Shown: in pieces, positions 1-7,335 of the stretch
Position numbering within the stretch: the first letter of the stretch is position 1
Layout: every line of letters starts with the position of its first letter
IMG/VR virus record: IMGVR_UViG_3300043331_001409
Location: 1-29,026 of that record
Reading direction: 5' to 3' (one strand)
Length of the DNA stretch: 29,026 bases
Origin: a virus
The notes under the pieces: generated by a model
Seen by the model: only the letters and a program-made list of their open reading frames with translations
Databases searched by the model: none
Told to the model about the DNA's origin: nothing
Position numbers and translations under genes: made by a program

Positions 1-984
1 CTGGCCACCGACATCCCGGTGGTGGGCGGGGCGCACGAGACCGACCGCACCCTGCGGATCCCGGACCGGGTCACGCTGCGGGTGCCCCGGCTGGACCGTG
101 GTGTCTCCTGGGACCCGGGCGCCGCCGCGGACCATCCGCTGGCCCCGTGGGGGCAGCGGATGCGCGCCTCAATCGGGGTTGGACTCGACCATGGCCAAAT
201 CGAGTGGGTCGGCCGCGGATGGTTCCTGATCACGGATGCCAGCGTCGACGGCGACCTGATCAACGTCACGGCCGCGTCGCTGCTGCAGCTGATCGACGAG
301 GCGCGGCTGACCGCACCGCTGCAGCCGTCCGGAACGATCGGCGCCGCGCTGCGCACCCTGGCCGAGCCGGCCCTGACCGTCGACCTCGCCGCGGCGCCGA
401 CCGACCGGGCGGTGCCGTCCGGGATGGCGTGGGACGAGGATCGCCTCGGCGCGGTCACCGAGCTGCTCGACGCCTGGCCGGCCGAGGCGGTCGTGTCCGA
501 CACGGGCGCCCTGGTCGTCACCGCCCCGCCCAGCGACACCGCAGATCCGGTGCTCGACCTGTCCGACATCCCGGGCGGGATCCAGATCGCGGCGGGCGGC
601 GGGTTGAGCCGCGACGGCGCCGCCACCGTGGTGGTGGCCCGCGGCACCACCGCCGACGGGCAGGCGGTGCAGGGCATCGCGGCGGACGCCTCCGGCGGCC
701 CCCTCGACGCGGCCGGTGCGTTCAACCCGCTACCGGTGCCCTACTTCTTCCAGTCGCCGCTGCTGACGACGCCGGAGCAGTGTCAGGCGGCCGCGGCGAG
801 CATCCTGGCCCGCCGGCAGCGGCAGGCCAGCCGGCTGTTCGAGGTGGAGGCGGTGCCGCACCCGGCGCTGCAGGCCGGCGACACGGTCACCATCGACGCC
901 GGCACCGGGGTGGTGGAGCGCCTGACGATGCCGCTGACCCCGGCGGACGGGCCGATGCGGGTGGGGGTGCGCATCCGTGGCTGA
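1..984 (+). CDS. Minor tail protein, DUF5047-like (5' end outside window)
   Basis: The reading frame is open to the left edge (first residues LATDIPVVGG), so the true start lies outside the window. The opening (PVVGG, then DRT and a run of beta-strand-like residues, then HPLAPWG and W.GRGWFLI) resembles the N-terminal part of DUF5047 proteins, which sit at the distal end of actinophage tail modules. The C-terminal third (QRQASRLFEVEAVPHPALQAGDTV) looks like the baseplate/tail-tip fold seen in such proteins. It overlaps the next gene by 8 bp and precedes the lysis cassette, as expected for a late minor tail protein. The family assignment is from remembered sequence character, not a search. Confidence 0.75.
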   Translation: MATDIPVVGGAHETDRTLRIPDRVTLRVPRLDRGVSWDPGAAADHPLAPWGQRMRASIGVGLDHGQIEWVGRGWFLITDASVDGDLINVTAASLLQLIDEARLTAPLQPSGTIGAALRTLAEPALTVDLAAAPTDRAVPSGMAWDEDRLGAVTELLDAWPAEAVVSDTGALVVTAPPSDTADPVLDLSDIPGGIQIAAGGGLSRDGAATVVVARGTTADGQAVQGIAADASGGPLDAAGAFNPLPVPYFFQSPLLTTPEQCQAAAASILARRQRQASRLFEVEAVPHPALQAGDTVTIDAGTGVVERLTMPLTPADGPMRVGVRIRG

Positions 985-1726
985 CCTCGCCGACGTCGCC
1001 ACCCCGACCGCCGGGTCCGGGGTGCTGATCGGCACCGCCACCGCGGCGGTGTCCGGGGCGACCGTGACCGTCTCCGTCGGTGGCGCCGTGGTCACCGCGG
1101 CCGTGCTGCGCGGGGTGACCATCGCCGCGAACGACCCGGTGCTCATCACCAGGCAGGGATCGTCCTGGGTGGTGGTCGGGCGGCTGGGCACCGCGACCCC
1201 GACGGTGACCCCGGGCAGTGGGGACACCTCCCCGGATGTGGGGCGACCCACCAGCGGGCAGCTGGTGTGTCCACCGGTGGAGACCCGCTCCTGGCGTGGG
1301 AGTTGGCGAACCGACAACGACGACGTCTACCAGGGCCAGTACGGCGGGTGGGGCCTGCACACGGGCTGCGCCTTCTACGGCAGCCTTCCCCGGTCGCTGG
1401 CGGGGGCGACGGTGACCGGGGCGCGGGTGCATATGCGCCGTGGTACCGGCGGCACCTACGCGGCGCAGACCACCACCCTGCACCGGATCGCCGAGGCCAC
1501 CCGGCCGGCGGGTGCCCCGACGGTGGTGGACGCCATGGCCGGGCCGGCCCTGGCCGTCGGCGCCGAGACGGTCTTCGGGCTGCCGGCGGCGTGGGCGCAG
1601 GCGATCGTCGACGGCGCCGCGGGTGGGCTCAGCATCTACGTGGTCACCTCAACCCCGTACGTGCGCACGCTCGGCCGCGGGTCCTGGGGTCCGGCCTGGA
1701 CGCTCGTCATCGACTGGAGGCGCTGA
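977..1726 (+). CDS. Putative minor tail protein
   Basis: 249 residues from a GTG start that overlaps the upstream stop by 8 bp (CCGTGGCTGA junction). The N-terminal ~75 residues are Val/Thr/Ala-rich with alternating hydrophobics (small beta domain). A Pro/Thr/Ser linker around residues 75-95 leads to a second beta-rich domain with Trp and Gly (WRGSWRTDNDDVYQGQYGGW) that resembles a carbohydrate-binding or tail-fibre module. No catalytic motif is visible. Its position between a DUF5047-like protein and the endolysin supports a role at the tail tip, possibly in host wall contact. The exact role is inference. Confidence 0.6.
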   Translation: MADLADVATPTAGSGVLIGTATAAVSGATVTVSVGGAVVTAAVLRGVTIAANDPVLITRQGSSWVVVGRLGTATPTVTPGSGDTSPDVGRPTSGQLVCPPVETRSWRGSWRTDNDDVYQGQYGGWGLHTGCAFYGSLPRSLAGATVTGARVHMRRGTGGTYAAQTTTLHRIAEATRPAGAPTVVDAMAGPALAVGAETVFGLPAAWAQAIVDGAAGGLSIYVVTSTPYVRTLGRGSWGPAWTLVIDWRR

Positions 1727-2307
1727 TGCCCACCACGCCGCTCGGCCTGGTCTACCCGGCCAGCACGGACAACGTCCAGCTCTGGACACACCTGCAGCTG
1801 CTGGCGGAGTCCGTCGACACGGCGGTCACCGCCGACCGGGCCCGGCTCGCCGCGATCGAGGGCAACCTGATCGACGCGGTGAAGATCACAACCAACCCGT
1901 TTTTTGCCTTCGCGGGGGCTGGCGCCGAGGTCGATGTGGCGGCGCCGCGCCTGTCGGGCACCCTGGTCGCCGGCGCCGCGTACGTAATCATCGGGCAGGC
2001 CATCTACGCCACCAGCGACGGCACGTCCGAGTTCCAGGTGCGGTTCCGCACCACGACCGCGACCTCGGGCCCGCACCTCGGGTCGGTGCGGCTGGGCAAG
2101 ACCCCGGCGGGCGGCGCCGGCATCAACGTGGCGTGGGCAATCCCGTTCATCGCGGCCGGGTCCGGCGCCACCACCATCTACGCCTCGCTCCTGAGGACGT
2201 CGGGCGCGGGCAACGTCCAGCTGGAGAGCGGCGGCAGCAGCCCGAGCACCGTGGCGTTCAACACGCTGGTCAAGGTCGGCACCGGCGGCACACTCCGCAC
2301 GGCCTGA
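1726..2307 (+). CDS. Putative tail/fibre-associated structural protein
   Basis: 193 residues; ATG 1726 overlaps the upstream TGA (TGATG), giving translational coupling. The N-terminus (MPTTPLGLVYPASTDNVQLW followed by LAESVDTAV) is of the type found at the start of many actinophage tail-appendage proteins: a short conserved attachment segment, then a helix. The rest is Ala/Gly/Thr-rich beta structure ending in VAFNTLVKVGTGG. No enzymatic motif. I know this kind of protein mainly as 'hypothetical, late tail region'; a role as a tail appendage is likely but unproven. Confidence 0.55.
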   Translation: MPTTPLGLVYPASTDNVQLWTHLQLLAESVDTAVTADRARLAAIEGNLIDAVKITTNPFFAFAGAGAEVDVAAPRLSGTLVAGAAYVIIGQAIYATSDGTSEFQVRFRTTTATSGPHLGSVRLGKTPAGGAGINVAWAIPFIAAGSGATTIYASLLRTSGAGNVQLESGGSSPSTVAFNTLVKVGTGGTLRTA

Positions 2308-2319
2308 GAGGTGATGACG

Positions 2320-3018
2320 ATGGCGGCATGGCGCGTGGCGCAGTCACTGCTGGTCCTGCGTGACCAGGTCGACGCGATGTACCCGGCCCGCAGCCGGTCC
2401 AGCGACGGCACGATCGGCGACGCCGCGCACGCCGGCACGACCAGCGACCACAACCCGGACTCCGGCGGGGTGGTGCGGGCGATGGACCTGACCCACGATC
2501 CGGCCCATGGTGCGGACATGGGGCGGCTGGCCGAGGCGCTCCGGGTGTCGCGGGACCCGCGGATCAAGTACGTGATCTTCAGCAGGAGGATCTTCAGCGC
2601 CACGGCGTCGCCTTGGACGTGGCGCACCTACACCGGCAGCAACCCGCACGACCACCACATGCATGTGTCGGTGGTCGGCGACGATCGGGCGGACAGCACG
2701 ACCAGATGGATTGGAGACGACGACGTGTCTCAGCACACCGATCACGTGATCCACGCGTGGAGCCAGGGGTTGTCGAAGGCCAGCGATGGGACCAGCGTGG
2801 AGCCGGTCAAGTGGCGGCAACGCGACGAGGCGTGGCAGTCGGTCGTGGCGCAGCAGCTGGACCAGCTGGTGGCCCGACCGGCCGGCACGCTGGCGCTGAC
2901 CGCCTCGGACCGGGCCGCGATCGTCGCCGACCTCGCCGCGAGCCTCGACGCCCGGATCGAGGCGGCGATCCGCCGTGTCCTGGGCGGCCTGGACGGGGCG
3001 ACCCCCTCGAGAGGCTGA
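2320..3018 (+). CDS. Endolysin, M15-type peptidase
   Basis: 232 residues. The catalytic domain (about residues 1-120) has the M15/VanY-like zinc peptidase pattern of actinophage endolysins: SDHNPD with H44, AMDLTHD with D56, and HDHHMHVS with H115 as probable zinc ligands. RDPRIKYVIFSRRI is also typical of the LysA N-terminal peptidase type. It should cleave peptide bonds in host peptidoglycan. Residues ~130-232 are helical, without a recognisable wall-binding repeat. GTG 2311 and ATG 2314 are in frame, but GAGAGG at about 2306-2311 sits at proper distance from ATG 2320, so I chose that. Holin-like genes follow directly. Confidence 0.85.
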   Translation: MAAWRVAQSLLVLRDQVDAMYPARSRSSDGTIGDAAHAGTTSDHNPDSGGVVRAMDLTHDPAHGADMGRLAEALRVSRDPRIKYVIFSRRIFSATASPWTWRTYTGSNPHDHHMHVSVVGDDRADSTTRWIGDDDVSQHTDHVIHAWSQGLSKASDGTSVEPVKWRQRDEAWQSVVAQQLDQLVARPAGTLALTASDRAAIVADLAASLDARIEAAIRRVLGGLDGATPSRG

Positions 3019-3024
3019 CCGGTC

Positions 3025-3321
3025 GTGACGGGGGACGATCAGGTGCTCGACACTGAGGCCGTGACCCTCGGGGAGATCGGCAGGCTGGTGTCCGATGTTC
3101 GCAGCGAGGTCCGCGCACTGCGTGGCGACGTGGTCCGCAAGGACGTCTACGACGCCGAGCAGCGCACCGCCGACGTGCGGATACGGGCGGTCGAGGCGCA
3201 GATCAAGGCGATCCAGGACGGCGGGACGGCGATGCGGCGGCTGGTGTATGCGGCGCTGCTCACCGCCGGTGGTGGCGCGGTCGTCCAGCTCGTGACCAAC
3301 GTGGTCGACCACAAGCCCTGA
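3025..3321 (+). CDS. Coiled-coil/TM protein of the lysis cassette
   Basis: 98 residues from GTG 3025, with GAGAGG about 10 nt upstream. Residues ~12-65 form a charged amphipathic helix (coiled coil), followed by one membrane segment at ~72-94 (RLVYAALLTAGGGAVVQLV) and a short charged tail. A long soluble coil plus a C-terminal membrane anchor, next to an endolysin and a holin-like gene, fits a holin partner or antiholin-type protein (compare XhlA-like haemolysin proteins). No homology was checked. The function is an inference from topology and position. Confidence 0.65.
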   Translation: MTGDDQVLDTEAVTLGEIGRLVSDVRSEVRALRGDVVRKDVYDAEQRTADVRIRAVEAQIKAIQDGGTAMRRLVYAALLTAGGGAVVQLVTNVVDHKP

Positions 3322-3332
3322 AGGGGGGCATC

Positions 3333-3602
3333 GTGCTGAAGCTCGACGCGCGCAACCGGGCGGCCAGGACGCTCCTGCAGACGGTGGTGGCGGGGGCCCT
3401 GGTGGCTGCCGGCGACGCGGCGTGGCAGGTCCTGCAAGCGGCCCTGGCGACCGCGGCGGCCGGTGGGTCGGTGGACTGGGGTCACGTCGCCGGGTCGGCC
3501 GGTATTGCCGCAGCGATGGCGGCCGTGACCCCAATGGTGGCGTGGGCGCATCGCCGGTGGCTGGACCCGTCACGGGTGCCGTCGCTGCCGCCGCCGGCGT
3601 AG
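3333..3602 (+). CDS. Holin-like membrane protein
   Basis: 89 residues from GTG 3333 with a strong Shine-Dalgarno (AAGGGGGG). It has two Ala/Gly-rich membrane segments, about 13-42 and 52-72, separated by a short loop (GGSVDWGH), and a basic, proline-rich C-terminal tail. Length, topology and position after the endolysin match class II holins of actinophages. It would form the membrane lesions that release or activate the endolysin. A hairpin (3622-3650) follows immediately, suggesting the end of this transcription unit. Confidence 0.7.
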   Translation: MLKLDARNRAARTLLQTVVAGALVAAGDAAWQVLQAALATAAAGGSVDWGHVAGSAGIAAAMAAVTPMVAWAHRRWLDPSRVPSLPPPA

Positions 3603-3621
3603 ACGGACATCGGTACTCAAG

Positions 3622-3650
3622 GCCCCGCCCGCGACCGCCGCGGGCGGGGC
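3622..3650 (+). terminator. 12-bp stem hairpin after holin-like gene
   Basis: Perfect inverted repeat GCCCCGCCCGCG / CGCGGGCGGGGC with a 5-nt loop, just after the holin-like stop codon. There is no U-tract, which is common for GC-rich actinobacterial terminators. Confidence 0.6.
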
Positions 3651-3667
3651 ATCTCACGTTGGGGGGC

Positions 3668-3937
3668 ATGGTGTCGCTGCTGGTGGTGGGTCCGGCGCTG
3701 CTGACGCTGGTCAGCTGGCTGCACATGTACCTGGTGGGCTCGGCGCCGCACCGGCGGCGGCTGGCCGGGTGGACGATTGCCGGCGTGGTGCTCGCGCCGG
3801 CGGCTGCCACCTACGCGTGGGCGACCGGGCAATGGCCGTACGTCGTCGCCAACGCAGTGTTCGGGGTGCTGGCGGCTCGGGCACTGCGGCGCGAGGCCCG
3901 GAGCGGGGCCGGCCGTACCTCGCCCACGGATGGGTGA
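3668..3937 (+). CDS. Small three-TM membrane protein
   Basis: 89 residues from ATG 3668, preceded by GGGGGG. Three hydrophobic segments (about residues 3-23, 33-52 and 56-71) are separated by a basic loop (PHRRR) and followed by a basic tail (RALRREARSG). No family recognised. Being next to the holin-like genes it could be an extra holin or a membrane modifier such as a superinfection-exclusion protein, but it is separated from them by a hairpin and may be transcribed separately. The frame extends upstream without a stop to about 3422, but that part overlaps the holin gene and is not credible. Confidence 0.55.
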   Translation: MVSLLVVGPALLTLVSWLHMYLVGSAPHRRRLAGWTIAGVVLAPAAATYAWATGQWPYVVANAVFGVLAARALRREARSGAGRTSPTDG

Positions 3938-3979
3938 CATCGGGGCTGAGCGGTTGTCGGCTGGGCCGACACTCAGGGC

Positions 3980-4465
3980 ATGTATCCCCAGTCCCCGTAT
4001 CCCACGATCACCGTGCCCAACTCCCGGCGCAGTCGTACCGGGCTGATCGTCGCCATCCTCGCCGCAACGCTCGTGACCGGTTCGTGCGGCCTGTGTGGTG
4101 CGCTCACGATCATCGGTTCCATCAGCTATGAGCGGGAGCGTCCGACCGCAGTCGGCACCTACGTGCCGCCAGTCGCGCAGGAGCGGCCGGCGACCACCGC
4201 GCCGTCGTCTCCGACCCCTCCCCGGACAACGACGCCGCCACCGCCGCCGGCGATGCCGAGCTTGGTGGGCAAGAATGCGGCGATCGCCACCGATGAGCTG
4301 AAGCGCCTCGGCGTCCGCCCGGAGAACGTCACCTACGGGTCGGCGGACCCCCTGTACACCGTCGTCCTGCTGCCGCAGAACTGGACCGTCGTGAAGCAGG
4401 AGCCGCCGGCAGGTACCCAGCTGGCGCCCGGCGAGCAAATCGTCCTCAGCTGCAGGAAGTCCTGA
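3980..4465 (+). CDS. Membrane-anchored single-PASTA-domain protein
   Basis: 161 residues. A short N-terminal cytoplasmic segment with RRSRT is followed by one hydrophobic segment (~20-48, with cysteines 36 and 39), a Pro/Thr-rich extracytoplasmic linker (~60-91) and a C-terminal PASTA domain (~92-159: MPSLVGKNAAIATDELKRLG, later QEPPAGTQLAPGEQIVL). PASTA domains bind peptidoglycan stem peptides, as in PknB kinases and PBPs. There is no kinase or transpeptidase domain. In a phage it may be a lysogenic-conversion surface protein or a modulator of wall signalling or lysis (inference). A bidirectional hairpin separates it from the convergent GntR gene. Confidence 0.8.
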   Translation: MYPQSPYPTITVPNSRRSRTGLIVAILAATLVTGSCGLCGALTIIGSISYERERPTAVGTYVPPVAQERPATTAPSSPTPPRTTTPPPPPAMPSLVGKNAAIATDELKRLGVRPENVTYGSADPLYTVVLLPQNWTVVKQEPPAGTQLAPGEQIVLSCRKS

Positions 4466-4518
4466 CGACCCGCCCCTGACACGCGGCACCGTCCGCGCAG
4501 TGCCAGCCGGGACGCCGC

Positions 4519-4542
4519 GCCCCCGCTCTCCGGAGCGGGGGC
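4519..4542. terminator. Bidirectional hairpin between PASTA and gntR genes
   Basis: Inverted repeat GCCCCCGCTC / GAGCGGGGGC with loop TCCG, in the 94-bp gap between two convergent genes, followed by ATCTTC on the plus strand. It probably ends transcription from both sides. Confidence 0.7.
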
Positions 4543-4559
4543 ACATCTTCGCATTGCGA

Positions 4560-5339
4560 TCAGTCGAGCGGGATCCAGTACTCGAGGGCGATCCGGTCGG
4601 CGGGCATCACAATGTCCGCGGCAACCTCGACGATGCGGTCGCCGGCGACCATCTGCCGGGTAATGACGACGACCGGGGCGCCACTGGCGATGCGGAGCGT
4701 GCCTGATTCGTCCGGGGTTGCGCGCCGCACGGTGACGGTCTCTCGCACGCCGGTGACAGCGATCCCGAGGCTGTGCATCTGGGCGATAGTGCCGCCGGGC
4801 CATGGCTCCCGGCCGGGGTCGGCGACCGGGGTGCCGGCGACCATGTCCGCCAGCATGTAGGACGTGGACATCTGCTCAACGGTGCCGGCCGCCCAGAACA
4901 CGAATCGCCGCTCGAGTAGCGCGGTGCCCGGCGAGACGTCGAACAGGCGAGCGACCCGGTCGTCGGCCGCGACGATGCTGAACTGGCGGTCGAGGCGTCC
5001 ACTGGTCCAGGTGGTGTGGTGGTCGTGCGTGAACGGGGTCTCGATGTCGCCGCCGGCGGTGAGCATCTGCCGGTCGACGCGGTAGCGCTCAGAGGCGCGC
5101 CGTCGCGCAGGGCCGGGCGGTCGGGCGATGGTGCCGCGGCCGTGCTCGGTGACGACCAGGCCGTCGTCGCGCAGAACCCGGACGGCCTCACGGGCGGTGC
5201 CCAGCGCGATCCCGAATTCATCCATGATCATGGACTGGGACGGCAGTAGGGCGCCGGCCGGTATCTCTCCGCTGAGGATTCGGCGACGCAGTTCGTCCGC
5301 AACCACGAGGTGTCGCGGCCGCTCATGCGGGGTAGGCAC
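4560..5339 (-). CDS. GntR-family (HutC/UTRA) transcriptional regulator
   Basis: About 259 residues from GTG 5339; GTG starts at 5348 and 5375 are also in frame and the ribosome site is weak, so the start is uncertain. The N-terminal winged helix (ELRRRILSGEIPAGALLPSQ, then GIALGTAREAVRVLRDDGLV and HGRGTI) is classic GntR. The C-terminal ~150 residues (RVARLFDVSPGTALLERRFV, EQMSTSYMLADMV, GAPVVVITRQM) form a UTRA ligand domain, placing it in the HutC subfamily. It probably represses the divergent small genes and itself. A near-match to the HutC operator lies at 5387-5394. A metabolite-responsive regulator is unusual as a phage switch, so it may be a host-derived cargo gene. Confidence 0.9.
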   Translation of the reverse strand: MPTPHERPRHLVVADELRRRILSGEIPAGALLPSQSMIMDEFGIALGTAREAVRVLRDDGLVVTEHGRGTIARPPGPARRRASERYRVDRQMLTAGGDIETPFTHDHHTTWTSGRLDRQFSIVAADDRVARLFDVSPGTALLERRFVFWAAGTVEQMSTSYMLADMVAGTPVADPGREPWPGGTIAQMHSLGIAVTGVRETVTVRRATPDESGTLRIASGAPVVVITRQMVAGDRIVEVAADIVMPADRIALEYWIPLD

Positions 5340-5386
5340 GTCGCCCACCGTACCCGGGTGATTAATCAGTAGCACCAGACCTACTC

Positions 5387-5394
5387 ATCTAGAC
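5387..5394. promoter_or_regulatory. Candidate HutC-type GntR operator
   Basis: ATCTAGAC matches the HutC-subfamily pattern GTNTANAC except in the first base, and lies in the gntR upstream region. It is bracketed by a loose inverted repeat, CTACTCAT (5381-5388) and ATGAGTGTAG (5407-5416). The surrounding 50 bp is AT-rich for this window, as expected for promoters. The pattern is established for the family; its use here is inferred. Confidence 0.4.
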
Positions 5395-5477
5395 CGAGAC
5401 ATCTGCATGAGTGTAGCTTGAGTGATGGGTGCCACTGGGGGCGATTCCTAGGGGTAGGTGCACGCAACCTGGCACTC

Positions 5478-5508
5478 CGGCGGGGCGGCCGGGAATGGCG
5501 CCCCGCCG
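5478..5508 (+). promoter_or_regulatory. Leader hairpin 1 upstream of the small Cys-rich gene
   Basis: Inverted repeat CGGCGGGGCG / CGCCCCGCCG with an 11-nt loop, in the 5' leader between the gntR promoter region and the gene at 5584. It could be an attenuator or an mRNA-stability element. Confidence 0.45.
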
Positions 5509-5522
5509 TCACGCCCCGCGAC

Positions 5523-5561
5523 GTGGCGGCCGGCACTGCCCGTACCCATGCCGGCCGCCAC
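5523..5561 (+). promoter_or_regulatory. Leader hairpin 2, 13-bp perfect stem
   Basis: GTGGCGGCCGGCA pairs exactly with TGCCGGCCGCCAC across a 13-nt loop, ending 22 nt before ATG 5584 and just upstream of its Shine-Dalgarno (GGGAGG). A stem this stable in the leader would affect transcription or translation of the downstream genes. Confidence 0.5.
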
Positions 5562-5583
5562 CCATGCAGAGCCGGGAGGTGCC

Positions 5584-5718
5584 ATGTCTCCGCTGTTCCA
5601 GTTGCACCATCGATCACGGCCGGGGCGCTGGTGGTGCCGCCGGCGGTGTGTCTGTGGGCTGCCGCTGCGGCACTGCCCGGACTGGCGGGCGACCAGATCG
5701 GCCCGGTCCGGTGTCTGA
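5584..5718 (+). CDS. Small Cys/Trp/Arg-rich protein
   Basis: 44 residues from ATG 5584 with a good Shine-Dalgarno (GGGAGGTGCC before the ATG). The core GRWWCRRRCVCGLPLRHCPD has four cysteines and a histidine in a compact arrangement that could bind one metal ion. I recall similar short proteins in Micromonosporaceae next to GntR-type regulators, but could not check this. The next gene starts inside its last codons (GTG 5711 before TGA 5716-5718), so the two are translationally coupled. Function unknown. Confidence 0.55.
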   Translation: MSPLFQLHHRSRPGRWWCRRRCVCGLPLRHCPDWRATRSARSGV

Positions 5719-6016
5719 GCGGACCGGGGGCGCGTCCGTGCCGCCCCGGTGCGTCCCGCTCGTGGGCCAGGTCCTCCACCTCGAGGCGGACCAGTGGCGG
5801 TGGCCGGGTGGCTACGCGCGGTGGGTCGAGGTGGCCGGGGTGCGGCTGGACATCTCGGACTGGTATGGCGGCGACTGGGTGTGGATCGAGGGGTATGCCC
5901 TGGATGAGCGCGCCTGCCGGACTCACCGCGTGCAGCTGCTCGTGGCGTGCGACGCGATCCCGCCGCTGCCGCCGGCAGAACCGCAGCCACCCAGTAGACC
6001 ACTGCGCCGGGCGTAA
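5711..6016 (+). CDS. Small hypothetical protein coupled to Cys-rich gene
   Basis: 101 residues from GTG 5711, overlapping the preceding stop by 8 bp. A compact beta-like core with many tryptophans (VGQVLHLEADQWRWPGGYAR, LDISDWYGGDWVWIEGY) is followed by LVACDAIPPLP and a Pro-rich tail. No membrane segment or catalytic motif. It shares the leader and presumably the regulation of the 5584 gene, opposite the GntR repressor. Family not recognised with confidence. Confidence 0.55.
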   Translation: MSERTGGASVPPRCVPLVGQVLHLEADQWRWPGGYARWVEVAGVRLDISDWYGGDWVWIEGYALDERACRTHRVQLLVACDAIPPLPPAEPQPPSRPLRRA

Positions 6017-6030
6017 CCGGGGGCGCGACG

Positions 6031-6426
6031 ATGCCAAGGACGGTCATCGTGCTCGACGCTGCCGGTCATCTCGACGTCGCCCGGCAGCTGCACCTGTGTC
6101 AGGATCACGCCGCTGAGCAGGGGTGGCGGGTCACGGCGATCGCCCGGTCGCCGGCGGACGCGGCGCAGGTGATCGGCGCCGGGGACGCGGACCGGGCGCT
6201 GGCTGCGGTCGGGCACCCGGGGGATCGGCTGGATCGACTGGTCGCGGCGGCCGGGGGCGAGGTGGCGTACGTGCGGCTGTCGCGGCCGGGCATCCGGGTG
6301 GACGACCTGGCGGTGCGGATGGCCGCGAAGGGCCTGGCGCCTAGGGATATAGCCGACGTGCTCGGCGAGACGACCGGCCGGATTCGGGCGATGCTCGCCG
6401 GCCGCCGCAGCCGCCGCCGCCGCTGA
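6031..6426 (+). CDS. Resolvase-like (degenerate) small protein with C-terminal HTH
   Basis: 131 residues from ATG 6031, with GGGGG about 8 nt upstream. The N-terminal part (TVIVLDAAGHLDVARQLHLC, AAEQGWRV, ADRALAAV) has the spacing of a serine-recombinase catalytic domain, but I see no YxRVS motif or nucleophilic serine, so recombinase activity is unlikely. Residues ~100-126 (LAVRMAAKGLAPRDIADVLG) form a convincing helix-turn-helix, and the C-terminus is extremely basic (RRSRRRR). Probably a DNA-binding accessory protein of the GntR-controlled block. It is followed by a strong bidirectional hairpin. Confidence 0.6.
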   Translation: MPRTVIVLDAAGHLDVARQLHLCQDHAAEQGWRVTAIARSPADAAQVIGAGDADRALAAVGHPGDRLDRLVAAAGGEVAYVRLSRPGIRVDDLAVRMAAKGLAPRDIADVLGETTGRIRAMLAGRRSRRRR

Positions 6427-6434
6427 GCAGGTCA

Positions 6435-6470
6435 CCGGCCCCGCGACCGATGGTCTGGTCGCGGGGCCGG
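6435..6470. terminator. 14-bp stem bidirectional terminator
   Basis: CCGGCCCCGCGACC pairs perfectly with GGTCGCGGGGCCGG across an 8-nt loop, between the convergent 6031 gene and the integrase gene. It probably terminates both transcripts. Confidence 0.75.
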
Positions 6471-6495
6471 TGGCACACTGGGTGCGTCCGGGTGC

Positions 6496-7335
6496 CTACT
6501 TGGACGCTGGAAGGTCGGGCAGTGCGCGGATTGCCGCCGTGCACTGCTCGTCTCGCACGTGGGTGTACCGGGCGGTGGTGCCCGGGTCAGAGTGGCCGAG
6601 CAGCTCCTGCACGACCCGGAGGTTCGCGCCGCCGTCGAGCGCGCGGGTGGCGAACCAGTGGCGCAGCCAGTGCATGGTGATCTGCGGTAGGCCGATCCGG
6701 TCGAACGCCGCGGCGCCGCCCATGGTGACCCAGTGCGCGTCGGCCGGCGCCCCCGTCCGTGGCTTCGGCCCGACCACGGGCCCGGGGGGCAGTGCGCATA
6801 CCGACGCCCAGATCCGGGGGTGGGTGGGGACGTAGCGCTGTTTGCGGCCCTTGCCGTGCAGCACGATGATCCGCTCCTCGGTGATGTGCTGGCGCTCGAG
6901 GAGTGCGATCTCTTCGCAGCGCAGCCCGCCGTACGCGGCGATGGTCATGCACCGCCGCCAGGGGTCCGGGGCGGTCGCGAGGGCGTAGGCCACCTCGGCG
7001 TCCTCGGGCATGCGCGGCACGCCCTTGTGTACCTTCGGGCGCGCCAGGCCCGCCGCCGGGTTGTAGTCGAGCTGCGGCCGGTCCGGCCGGCACGCCCAGG
7101 TGAAGAACCCGACGATGTGTCCGAAGTAGGTGGCGCGGGTCTCGGGCTTCCACTTCGGGTTGGCCAGCCAGTCTTCGAGCTCCTCGACGGTCGCCGAGAC
7201 CAGCCCGAACGGCAGGTCGCGGTCGAGTGCGGCGAGCACGTACCGGCGGTCGCCGATGGTGTGGTCGGAGAATCCGGCGGCCTGCGTGTGGCGCAGGTGC
7301 CGGGTGATCAAATCATCCATGGCGAGGATCCTCAT
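6496..7335 (-). CDS. int: Tyrosine integrase
   Basis: 279 residues. It would catalyse site-specific integration and excision of the phage at attP/attB. An N-terminal SAM-like core-binding domain (~5-90) is followed by the catalytic domain, which contains every expected residue: R139 ([10 protein letters not shown]), a lysine in HGKGRK (~162), H222 and R225 (HWLRH), H248 (LLGHSD) and Y257 (TTARYTHV). There is no extra arm-type N-terminal domain, so it is on the short side. The ATG at 7335 overlaps the repressor stop (ATGA). Reading through upstream to 7851 would give 451 residues, but that part lies inside the repressor gene in another frame. Repressor and integrase are co-transcribed. Confidence 0.93.
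   Translation of the reverse strand: MRILAMDDLITRHLRHTQAAGFSDHTIGDRRYVLAALDRDLPFGLVSATVEELEDWLANPKWKPETRATYFGHIVGFFTWACRPDRPQLDYNPAAGLARPKVHKGVPRMPEDAEVAYALATAPDPWRRCMTIAAYGGLRCEEIALLERQHITEERIIVLHGKGRKQRYVPTHPRIWASVCALPPGPVVGPKPRTGAPADAHWVTMGGAAAFDRIGLPQITMHWLRHWFATRALDGGANLRVVQELLGHSDPGTTARYTHVRDEQCTAAIRALPDLPASK

Noticed and set aside
3622-3650. Riboswitch or small RNA in the post-holin gap
   Set aside because: Only one simple hairpin is visible and the gap is about 65 bp; a terminator is sufficient.
2344-3810. Long open frames on the minus strand opposite the lysis genes (and similar ones opposite 9936-11654, 13215-14522, 19360-21019 and 23640-24887)
   Set aside because: They are Arg/Pro/His-rich shadow frames caused by high GC content, lie opposite well-supported genes, and show no domains or ribosome sites.
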